64,000 bases of DNA from Pseudomonas putida (GTDB taxonomy: Bacteria > Pseudomonadota > Gammaproteobacteria > Pseudomonadales > Pseudomonadaceae), in NCBI RefSeq assembly GCF_028682395.1, contig NZ_JANHLC010000009.1, positions 181,193 to 245,192 on the forward strand, given 5' to 3'. Shown piece by piece: positions 1 through 7,345 of this stretch. The position numbers were made by a program, and so were the translations under genes. Under the pieces are notes generated by a model. It did no database searches. It worked only from the letters and a program-made list of their open reading frames with translations, and was not told the DNA's origin. Numbering within the stretch: position 1 is the stretch's first letter; each line of letters starts with the position of its first letter.

Positions 1-132
1 CACGGGCTTCAAGCCATCGCGCGCATCAGGCAGTGCCCGTCCGACAATAACGCTCATCGCGTAGTCGAGGTAGGACTGTTTCAGCTCGTCTTCGATATTG
101 ACCGGGAGGATTTCTTTGGCCAGTTCGCCCAT
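1..132 (-). CDS. gyrA: DNA gyrase subunit A, N-terminal 44 codons (partial)
   Basis: The reverse strand from 132 to the window edge reads MGELAKEILPVNIEDELK and continues to YLDYAMSVIVGRALPDARDG, the very conserved start of bacterial GyrA, the breakage-reunion subunit of gyrase that negatively supercoils DNA. Only the N-terminal arm is present; the catalytic tyrosine lies outside the window. A purine-rich GGAAT lies upstream of the ATG. Its position beside mtnA, mtaD and ubiG matches the usual Pseudomonas gene order. Confidence 0.95.
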   Translation of the reverse strand, partial: MGELAKEILPVNIEDELKQSYLDYAMSVIVGRALPDARDGLKPV

Positions 133-459
133 GAGAAGCCTGATTCCTTTTTCTGGTGAAACTTCGTCACATCCATATGGGACGAACGAAGCTCGCCGCT
201 ACAGGCCAGATGCCCTGCAACGACTTACGACAAATCAACGAGTTAAGCCAAGGATCTGCGCAGTAAAGGCAGTCGCTCGCGACTACCCTGGAAACCGCCG
301 GATGTTATCACAATCGCCGCCACGCACCTATCCCCAGACCCATAAGGAAGTAGACAGGCGACCAACGAAACCGGCCGAGAGCGCGACGAGAGGCGCTTAA
401 AAGCCAAAGCACCGCGGCCAAACGTCGCAAAAACCACCTCGGCACCCCGAACAACCGGA
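133..459. other. Intergenic region between mtnA and gyrA; gyrA leader
   Basis: This stretch of about 330 bases separates the stop of mtnA from the start of gyrA, both on the minus strand. The open frames here (98-400 plus, 243-437 minus) have no family resemblance and poor start contexts, so I see no gene. It should hold the gyrA promoter, but I cannot point to convincing -35/-10 boxes. Confidence 0.6.
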
Positions 460-1536
460 TCAGTGCAGACGCTTGCGGCACATCAATTGGGTCATGCGTG
501 CGCTATCGGGACGCTCGACGATGCCTTTTTCGGTGACGATCACGTCAATCAGGTCGGCCGGGGTCACGTCGAACACCGGATTGAATACCTCGACACCAGC
601 ACCCGGACCCTGGCCATCGAACGCGAGCAACTCAAGGCCATCACGCTCCTCAAGCACAATGTCCTCGCCACTGGCCAGGCTCATATCAATGCTTGAACTC
701 GCGGCCACCACCATAAAGCGCACGCCGTGGTGCATGGCATTGACCGCCAGTTGATAAGTGCCGATCTTGCTCGCCACGTCGCCATTGGCCGCAATACGAT
801 CGGCCCCCACGATCACCCAGGTCACGCCTTTGGTTTTCAGGATATGGGCTGCCGCCGCGTCGGTGTTGAGGGTCATCGGGATCCCGTCACCTGCCAGCTC
901 CCAGGCGGTCAGTCGCGCTCCTTGCAACCAGGGCCGGGTTTCGTCGACGTAAACACGCTCGACCATTCCTTCCAGCCACGCGGCGCGGAGCACCCCCTGG
1001 GCCGTGCCGACACCACCAGAGGCCAAGGCACCGCTATTGCCATGGGTCAGGAAGGCCTGGGCATTGCCCTGGTGCCTGCGGATCATTTCAACGCCCAATT
1101 GGGCGATCGTCAGATTGGCTTCACGGTCGCTGTCGTGGATGGCAATAGCTTCGGCTTCCAGCACCGCCAGCGGATCGCCTGGTGCCTTGATTCGGCGCAG
1201 GCGCTCACGCATGCCATTGAGCGCCCAACACAGACTGGCCGCCGTCGGGCGAGCATCCGCCAGAAGGCTGAAGTCCTCCTCCAGCGCGGCCTGCCAGTCA
1301 CCGCCAGCGGCAATACGCGCGCGCGCGGCCAAAACCACGCCATACGCGGCGCTGATACCGATAGCCGACGCCCCCCGCACCACCATTGTGCGAATGGCCT
1401 CGGCGACACCGGCGACGGTGGTGTAGGCCAGCCAGTTTTCCTCGCGGGGCAGGACGCGCTGATCGAGCAGATACAGGGTGCCATCACGCCATTCAATGGC
1501 CTTTACCTTTTCTGCAGCCAACAGTCGGTCACGCAT
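460..1536 (-). CDS. mtnA: S-methyl-5-thioribose-1-phosphate isomerase, catalytic Cys replaced
   Basis: 358 residues, the normal length for Pseudomonas MtnA, which converts methylthioribose-1-phosphate to methylthioribulose-1-phosphate in methionine salvage. The family frame is clear: RGASAIGI (54-61), DETRPWLQG (198-206), GADRIAANGDV (244-254), ending in a typical MCRKRLH tail. Conserved positions are altered, however. The catalytic Cys of the HCNxGALA motif (Cys160 in B. subtilis MtnA) reads Gly166 in HGNSGALA; the usual Pro of RGAPAIG is Ser57; the usual Asn of NKIGTY is Ser256. The catalytic Asp (Asp246) remains. The frame is intact, so the protein is made but may be inactive or altered in function. 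It is divergent from mtaD, the preceding step of the pathway. Confidence 0.88.
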   Translation of the reverse strand: MRDRLLAAEKVKAIEWRDGTLYLLDQRVLPREENWLAYTTVAGVAEAIRTMVVRGASAIGISAAYGVVLAARARIAAGGDWQAALEEDFSLLADARPTAASLCWALNGMRERLRRIKAPGDPLAVLEAEAIAIHDSDREANLTIAQLGVEMIRRHQGNAQAFLTHGNSGALASGGVGTAQGVLRAAWLEGMVERVYVDETRPWLQGARLTAWELAGDGIPMTLNTDAAAAHILKTKGVTWVIVGADRIAANGDVASKIGTYQLAVNAMHHGVRFMVVAASSSIDMSLASGEDIVLEERDGLELLAFDGQGPGAGVEVFNPVFDVTPADLIDVIVTEKGIVERPDSARMTQLMCRKRLH

Positions 1537-1644
1537 GTTCCACCCCTAGCCCCACGACAAAAGCCGCCGATTATAGCCATCCCCCCGCCGGGACGCTCGG
1601 GTATACTTCGCTTCCTTTTACACACGCTCCGGAAACCGCTCTCC

Positions 1645-2979
1645 ATGCCGACCGCCGTCGCCCCGCTCGACCTCCTCCTGCTGCCGACCTGGCTGGTGCC
1701 TGTCGAACCGGCCGGCGTGGTCCTCAAGGAGCACGGGCTGGGCATCCGCGACGGGCGTATCGTCTTTATCGGACCACGCGCCACCGCGCTCAAACTGGCC
1801 AGCCAGGAAGTCCGGGAACTGCCGGGCATGCTGCTCAGCCCCGGCCTGGTCAATGCCCACGGGCATGCCGCAATGACGCTGTTCCGTGGCCTGGCCGACG
1901 ACCAGCCGCTGATGACCTGGCTGGAAAAGCACATCTGGCCCGCCGAAGCCCGCTGGGTCGACGAAGCCTTTGTCCGCGATGGCACCGACCTGGCCATCGC
2001 CGAGCAGCTAAAGGGCGGCATCACCTGCTTCTGTGACATGTACTTTTTCCCGAAGATCGCCAGCGAGCGCGTGCATATCAGCGGTATTCGTGCACAAATC
2101 AGCGCACCCATCCTCGACTTTCCGATCCCCGGGGCCGCCAGTGCCGACGAGGCGCTGCGCCAGGCCATCGAGCTGTTCGGCGACCTCAAGCATCACCCAC
2201 GCATCAAAGTCGCGTTCGGCCCTCACGCGCCCTATACGGTGTCTGACGACAACCTGGAAAAAATCCGGGTGATCGCCGAAGAACTCGACGCGCCGATCCA
2301 TATGCATCTCCACGAAACCGCCGGCGAAGTCCAGCAGGCGTGCGAGCGCCACGGTGAACGCCCTCTCGCCCGCCTCGCGCGCCTGGGCCTGCTCGGACCG
2401 CGCTTCCAGGCGGTACACATGACCCAGATCAGCGATGACGACCTGGCGTTGCTGGTAGAAAGCAACAGCAGCGTGATTCACTGCCCGGAATCGAACCTGA
2501 AGCTGGCCAGTGGCTTTTGCCCCGTGGAGCGGCTGTGGCAGGCCGGCGTCAACGTTGCGGTGGGCACCGACGGCGCCGCCAGCAACAATGACCTGGACCT
2601 GCTCGGCGAGACCCGTACTGCGGCCCTGTTGGCCAAGGCGGTTGCCGGTTCGGCGACGGCGCTGGATGCCCATCGTGCGCTGCGCATGGCGACCCTCAAT
2701 GGTGCCCGGGCCCTGGGACTGGAAGCCGAGATCGGCTCGCTGGAAGTGGGCAAGCTGGCCGATATCGTCGCCTTCGACCTGAGTGGGCTGGCCCAGCAGC
2801 CGATCTACGACCCGGTCTCGCAGCTTATCTATGCCAGCGGCCGTGACTGCGTCAGGCATGTTTGGGTCGGCGGCAAGCCTTTGCTCGACGACCGTCGCCT
2901 GACCCGATTCGACGAACAGCAGCTGTGCGCCATGGCCCAGGCCTGGGGCCAGCGTATCAGCGGTCATGGCAACCACTGA
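1645..2979 (+). CDS. mtaD: TRZ/ATZ family 5-methylthioadenosine deaminase
   Basis: 444 residues of an amidohydrolase-fold deaminase, which in Pseudomonas converts methylthioadenosine to methylthioinosine, feeding the MtnA step encoded next door. Metal and catalytic motifs are all present: NAHGHAAMTLFRGL, HMHLHETAGEV, the glutamate-histidine region and VAVGTDGAASNNDLDLLGE. I chose the ATG at 1645, which begins MPTAVAPLDLLLLPTW as in the family; the open frame runs far upstream through the antisense of mtnA, but that part is a shadow. It is followed after 67 bases by ubiG on the same strand. Confidence 0.92.
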   Translation: MPTAVAPLDLLLLPTWLVPVEPAGVVLKEHGLGIRDGRIVFIGPRATALKLASQEVRELPGMLLSPGLVNAHGHAAMTLFRGLADDQPLMTWLEKHIWPAEARWVDEAFVRDGTDLAIAEQLKGGITCFCDMYFFPKIASERVHISGIRAQISAPILDFPIPGAASADEALRQAIELFGDLKHHPRIKVAFGPHAPYTVSDDNLEKIRVIAEELDAPIHMHLHETAGEVQQACERHGERPLARLARLGLLGPRFQAVHMTQISDDDLALLVESNSSVIHCPESNLKLASGFCPVERLWQAGVNVAVGTDGAASNNDLDLLGETRTAALLAKAVAGSATALDAHRALRMATLNGARALGLEAEIGSLEVGKLADIVAFDLSGLAQQPIYDPVSQLIYASGRDCVRHVWVGGKPLLDDRRLTRFDEQQLCAMAQAWGQRISGHGNH

Positions 2980-3046
2980 CCGGAATGAACATGCGTCGCC
3001 GGATCGGCGGCGAACACCGAATTTTCAAGCTTTAGAGGACTGACCC

Positions 3047-3745
3047 ATGAGCAACGTCGACCACGCTGAAATCGCCAAATTCGAAGCCCTGGCCCATCGC
3101 TGGTGGGACCGCGAAAGCGAATTCAAACCCCTGCACGACATCAACCCGCTGCGGGTCAACTGGATCGATGAGCGCGTCAAGCTCGCCGGCAAGAAAGTCC
3201 TCGACGTCGGCTGCGGCGGCGGCATCCTCAGCGAAGCCATGGCCCAGCGCGGCGCAACGGTGATGGGCATCGACATGGGTGAAGCGCCCCTGGCCGTGGC
3301 CCAGTTGCACCAACTGGAGTCCGGCGTCAGCGTCGAGTACCGCCAGATCACCGCCGAAGACCTGGCCGAGGAAATGCCCGGGCAGTTCGATGTCGTGACC
3401 TGCCTGGAGATGCTCGAACACGTACCCGACCCCTCTTCGGTAATCCGCGCCTGCTACCGCATGGTCAAGCCGGGCGGCCAGGTGTTCTTCTCCACCATCA
3501 ACCGCAACCCCAAGGCCTATCTGTTCGCCATTGTCGGCGCCGAATACATCATGGGCCTGCTGCCGCGCGGCACCCACGACTTCAAGAAGTTTATCCGCCC
3601 TTCCGAACTTGGCGCCTGGAGCCGTGACGCCGGCCTGCAGGTCAAGGACATCATCGGCCTGACCTACAACCCACTGACCAAGCACTACAAGCTGGCCAGC
3701 GACGTTGACGTCAACTACATGATCCAGACCCTGCGCGAGGAGTAA
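3047..3745 (+). CDS. ubiG: 3-demethylubiquinol/2-polyprenyl-6-hydroxyphenol O-methyltransferase
   Basis: 232 residues. UbiG carries out both O-methylations of ubiquinone biosynthesis. The class I SAM-binding motif VLDVGCGGGI is at 51-60, followed by the acidic GIDMG turn, and the family signature FDVVTCLEMLEHV is clear. The start has a good Shine-Dalgarno (TTAGAGGACTGACCC before ATG). mupP begins 3 bases after the stop, so the two are almost certainly cotranscribed. Confidence 0.96.
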   Translation: MSNVDHAEIAKFEALAHRWWDRESEFKPLHDINPLRVNWIDERVKLAGKKVLDVGCGGGILSEAMAQRGATVMGIDMGEAPLAVAQLHQLESGVSVEYRQITAEDLAEEMPGQFDVVTCLEMLEHVPDPSSVIRACYRMVKPGGQVFFSTINRNPKAYLFAIVGAEYIMGLLPRGTHDFKKFIRPSELGAWSRDAGLQVKDIIGLTYNPLTKHYKLASDVDVNYMIQTLREE

Positions 3746-3748
3746 GAC

Positions 3749-4420
3749 ATGCGTTTAAGAGCGGTTCTTTTCGACATGGACGGCACGCTGCTCGATACCG
3801 CGCCGGACTTTATCGCCATCTGCCAGGCCATGCTCGCCGATCGCGGGCTACCCGCTATCGACGACAAGCTGATCCGCGATGAGATTTCCGGCGGTGCGCG
3901 GGCGATGGTCGCCGTGACCTTTATGATGGACCCCGAATCCCCGGGCTTCGAAGCCCTGCGCCTGGAGTTCCTGGAACGCTACCAGCAGGCCTGCGCGGTC
4001 CACAGCAAGCTCTTCGACGGTATGGCCGAGCTGCTGGCCGATATCGAGAAAGCCCATCTGATCTGGGGCGTGGTCACTAACAAGCCGCTGCGGTTCGCCG
4101 AACCGATCATGCAGCAGCTCGGCCTGGCAGAGCGTTCTGCCCTGCTGATCTGCCCCGACCATGTGAAAAACAGCAAGCCCGACCCCGAGCCACTGATCCT
4201 GGCGTGCCGGATGCTCGACCTGGACCCGGCCAGTGTCCTGTTCGTCGGCGACGACCTGCGCGACATTGAGTCCGGCCGCGACGCCGGGACCAAGACCGCC
4301 GCCGTGCGCTATGGCTACATCCACCCGGACGACAATGCCGACCATTGGGGTGCCGACATCGTCGTCGATCACCCGCTGGATCTACGCAAGGCGCTCGACC
4401 ACGCGCTCTGCAGTTGCTGA
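3749..4420 (+). CDS. mupP: N-acetylmuramic acid 6-phosphate phosphatase (HAD family)
   Basis: 223-residue HAD hydrolase: nucleophile motif DMDGT at 9-13, lysine motif in NSKPDPEP and the acidic motif FVGDDLRDIESG. In Pseudomonas the HAD gene directly after ubiG is MupP, which dephosphorylates MurNAc-6-phosphate in the peptidoglycan recycling bypass that affects intrinsic fosfomycin resistance. The generic alternative would be a phosphoglycolate phosphatase (Gph); gene context favours MupP. Confidence 0.88.
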   Translation: MRLRAVLFDMDGTLLDTAPDFIAICQAMLADRGLPAIDDKLIRDEISGGARAMVAVTFMMDPESPGFEALRLEFLERYQQACAVHSKLFDGMAELLADIEKAHLIWGVVTNKPLRFAEPIMQQLGLAERSALLICPDHVKNSKPDPEPLILACRMLDLDPASVLFVGDDLRDIESGRDAGTKTAAVRYGYIHPDDNADHWGADIVVDHPLDLRKALDHALCSC

Positions 4421-4477
4421 GCCGCACACGGCGCTCGCTCACGATTGACCCGCTATTTATTTTGTTGAGGTTCAAGC

Positions 4478-5218
4478 ATGTTTGATTATTCCGCCCGCCC
4501 CGAACTGCTCAAAGACCGGGTCATCCTGGTCACCGGCGCCGGACGTAGCATCGGCGCCGCTGCCGCCAAGACCTTTGCCGCCCACGGTGCCACCGTGCTG
4601 TTGCTGGGTAAGACCGAGGCCAATCTGAGCCAGGTCTATGACGAAATCGAAGCCGCTGGTCACCCGCAACCCGTGGTGATCCCATTCAATCTGGAAACCG
4701 CCCTGCCCCATCAGTACGACGAACTGGCGGCCATGATCGAGACCGAATTCGGCCACCTCGACGGCCTGCTCCACAACGCCTCGATCATCGGCCCGCGCAC
4801 TCCGCTGGAACAGCTGTCGGGCGAAAACTTTATGCGCGTGATGCAAGTGAACGTGAATGCGATGTTCATGCTCACCAGCACCCTGCTGCCGCTGCTCAAA
4901 CTGTCCAGCGATGCGTCGGTAGTTTTCACGTCCAGCAGCGTGGGCCGTAAGGGCCGCGCCTACTGGGGTGCCTATGGCGTTTCCAAGTTCGCTACCGAGG
5001 GCCTGATGCAGACCCTGGCCGACGAAGTGGAAAATGTCGCCCCCGTGCGCTCCAACAGCATCAACCCCGGCGCCACACGCACCAGCATGCGTGCCCAGGC
5101 TTACCCCGGGGAAAACCCGCTGAATAACCCCACGCCCGAAGAAATCATGCCGGTCTACCTCTACCTGATGGGCCCTGACAGCACAGGCATCAATGGCCAG
5201 GCGTTCGACGCCCAGTAG
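4478..5218 (+). CDS. YciK-type short-chain dehydrogenase/reductase
   Basis: 246-residue SDR. The NAD(P)-binding motif is VTGAGRSIG (18-26, with Ser where Gly is usual before Ile), the substrate motif LHNAS is at 99-102, and the catalytic Ser (TSSS near 151-154), Tyr166 and Lys170 (YGVSK) are all present. The substrate is not known. It lies 57 bases after mupP on the same strand, the usual order in Pseudomonas, and is probably part of the ubiG-mupP transcription unit. Confidence 0.85.
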   Translation: MFDYSARPELLKDRVILVTGAGRSIGAAAAKTFAAHGATVLLLGKTEANLSQVYDEIEAAGHPQPVVIPFNLETALPHQYDELAAMIETEFGHLDGLLHNASIIGPRTPLEQLSGENFMRVMQVNVNAMFMLTSTLLPLLKLSSDASVVFTSSSVGRKGRAYWGAYGVSKFATEGLMQTLADEVENVAPVRSNSINPGATRTSMRAQAYPGENPLNNPTPEEIMPVYLYLMGPDSTGINGQAFDAQ

Positions 5219-5232
5219 AGCGCTATGCCCGT

Positions 5233-5258
5233 ACCGGTGACGGAATACCGTCGCCGGT
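5233..5258 (+). terminator. Possible terminator after the ubiG-mupP-SDR unit
   Basis: An 11-base inverted repeat, ACCGGTGACGG and CCGTCGCCGGT (one mismatch pair), surrounds a 4-base AATA loop 15 bases after the dehydrogenase stop and is followed by a short CTTTT. The stem is strong but the T tract is weak. The rest of 5259-5578 holds no gene that I can support. Confidence 0.45.
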
Positions 5259-5578
5259 TACTTTTACGCTCCAAAAGCCCGCAGAAGCAGTCAACAGACT
5301 GTCACCACCGATCTGCCCTCCATCCCTGAAAATCTCCAACACTCTGAATTGGAACGGCTTTTTCGAAGTCGCAGGAACTGGCACGAGTTTCGCTCTGTCT
5401 TAGTCAATGCAGGCATTGCGACAGCGCGGCAGGCAGGGCACAGACCGCACGCCATACGCCCTCCCCGCGCACTAAACTGCTTTTAGTCAGGCGCAGGCAG
5501 TGCAGCCCCATGAAGCGTCGCCGCCAACCGCCTTCTCCGCTGCTCGCCGGACTGACCTTGTGCCCAGGGGCTTACACC

Positions 5579-6505
5579 ATGAAAACGCCGACCCAGACCA
5601 ACGCCATTGATTTCGATAGCGCCAAGTTGCAGCGCTTGGGGTTTGGCCAGCGCTCGACCCAGCCCCCACGCCCTGCCAGCGTTGCCCAACTGCGCCAACA
5701 ACTGAGCCTGCAATTGCAGGTCAGCCTGGAGGTGGAGCGGATCCTGGGGATTTTCTTTCGCGAGATCCAGCGTGTCATTCCCCTCGACTCACTGACCTAT
5801 ACCCATCAGGCCAGCGATCTGCGCATGGAATTTGGCCAACGCGGGCATCATTCGGTCAGCTATCGCCTCAGCCATACGGGCGAGCACCTGGGCGAACTGA
5901 ACTTCAAGCGCCTGCAACGCTTCACGGAGCACGAACAGGCACAACTCGAATCCCTGCTCTCCTGCCTGCTGTACCCGCTGCGCAATGCCCTGCTCTATCG
6001 CACCGCCACCCGCAGCGCCCTGCGCGATCCCTTGACCGACACCGGTAACCGGATTGCCCTAGACCAGGCCCTGAATCGGGAAATCGAACTGGCTCGGCGC
6101 ACCCAACACCCCCTGTCACTGTTGATGCTCGATATCGACCATTTCAAGACGGTCAATGATACCCACGGGCACAGTGCCGGCGACGAGGTGCTCAAGGCCG
6201 TCGCTCGCGGCATCAAAAACCAGCTGCGCAATATCGATAGGGTTTTTCGTTTCGGAGGTGAGGAATTTATCGTGCTGCTGTCAGACACTGCCCGCGAGCC
6301 GGCGGCAATGATTGGCGAGCGTTTGCGGATGGCCTTGCAGGCGCAGGATTACGGGGTAGAGGGTCAGGCCATTGAAATGACCGTGAGCCTGGGCTGCTCG
6401 ACCCTATTGCCGGGCGAGTCCGCTGAAAGCCTGATAAAACGTGCGGACGGCGCCCTTTACGTCGCTAAACGTGAAGGGCGCAACCGTCTGGCTATGGCCG
6501 GATAA
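5579..6505 (+). CDS. Diguanylate cyclase (GGDEF domain)
   Basis: 308 residues with the ATG at 5579, preceded by AGGGGC; an in-frame ATG at 5510 lacks comparable support. The N-terminal 140 residues are an unassigned soluble sensor-like region without membrane segments. The C-terminal GGDEF domain has the active-site GGEEF at 226-230 and an inhibitory I-site RNID at 217-220, five residues upstream, so it should make cyclic-di-GMP with product inhibition. It is convergent with the TenA-like gene and sits near a GGDEF-EAL gene. Confidence 0.9.
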   Translation: MKTPTQTNAIDFDSAKLQRLGFGQRSTQPPRPASVAQLRQQLSLQLQVSLEVERILGIFFREIQRVIPLDSLTYTHQASDLRMEFGQRGHHSVSYRLSHTGEHLGELNFKRLQRFTEHEQAQLESLLSCLLYPLRNALLYRTATRSALRDPLTDTGNRIALDQALNREIELARRTQHPLSLLMLDIDHFKTVNDTHGHSAGDEVLKAVARGIKNQLRNIDRVFRFGGEEFIVLLSDTAREPAAMIGERLRMALQAQDYGVEGQAIEMTVSLGCSTLLPGESAESLIKRADGALYVAKREGRNRLAMAG

Positions 6506-6514
6506 GCCAACCTA

Positions 6515-7303
6515 TCAACTGGCTACACACGCCTCCCTGCGCTCATGCACTTGGGGAGCCTTTTCCAGTTGCATGCAGCGCTCCAGGAACAGGTACATAT
6601 AGTCGTAGCTCTTGCAGATGGCATGCCGCAACTCGGCTTGCAACGCCGGGCTGGCGTTTGTCCCAGCCAATGTGCAAATGATTTCCAGCGCCTCCCAAGG
6701 GTGAGCATCATCGTACTGGGCGTGCATCTTCAACCACTTCATCGCCCGTTTGCGCTCCTCCTCGGCAAAGCCCTGGGCATAAATGCCTGTCGAGCAGACC
6801 AGCGCCGACCATTCGCCCGTCGCACCTTCAATGGCGTAGTTGGTGGCCGCCATGGCCACGATCAGCGAATCCGCCGAACTGGTGTGCCAGCACCAATGAC
6901 TGAGCGCGTGCAACTCGACCGGGACTTTTTGCGCCTGCAAATCCTCGAGGCTGACGCCGTGGGCCTGGCTCCAGTTCACCCAGTAGTCGGCATGGTTGAG
7001 TTCGACGCGGATATTGCGCATCAGCCAGCGCCGCGCCATGTCTTCGCCCGGATGGCGGGCGAACCGGGTCTTGGCCATGTTCAAGCCCATGTACAGGGAG
7101 AACTGTTCGACCACCGGCCAGCCACCAATCAGGTACTGACGCATGGTTCGAGGGCTCAGGTGACCATCGCGCATGCGCTGGTAGAGCTCGTGCTCGACCA
7201 CGCGCCGTTTGCTCGCGGCACAGTCAAGCAGCAACTGCTGAGCCCAGCCTGGGTAACTTGCAGCTTCCATAAGTGGGCCGGTTCTAGTGAATGTATTGAT
7301 CAC
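6515..7303 (-). CDS. TenA/PqqC-like iron-containing redox family protein
   Basis: 262 residues if started at the GTG at 7303, which has AAAAGGAA at the right distance; an upstream in-frame start at 7342 would add 13 residues. The protein is helical with the histidine/glutamate pattern of the heme-oxygenase-like TenA/PqqC fold, for example RVELNHADYWVNW and WHTSSADSLIVAMAATNYAIEG. Substrate and reaction are unknown. It lies 42 bases downstream of the GGDEF-EAL gene on the same strand. Confidence 0.7.
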   Translation of the reverse strand: MINTFTRTGPLMEAASYPGWAQQLLLDCAASKRRVVEHELYQRMRDGHLSPRTMRQYLIGGWPVVEQFSLYMGLNMAKTRFARHPGEDMARRWLMRNIRVELNHADYWVNWSQAHGVSLEDLQAQKVPVELHALSHWCWHTSSADSLIVAMAATNYAIEGATGEWSALVCSTGIYAQGFAEEERKRAMKWLKMHAQYDDAHPWEALEIICTLAGTNASPALQAELRHAICKSYDYMYLFLERCMQLEKAPQVHERREACVAS

Positions 7304-7345
7304 GATCGGTTCCTTTTCAATGTGATGGACAATACAACGCAAGCT

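Noticed and set aside
727..1644. A 306-codon upstream extension of the mtaD frame
   Set aside because: It is antisense to mtnA, lacks family resemblance and reflects GC-rich third positions; the conserved protein begins at the ATG at 1645.
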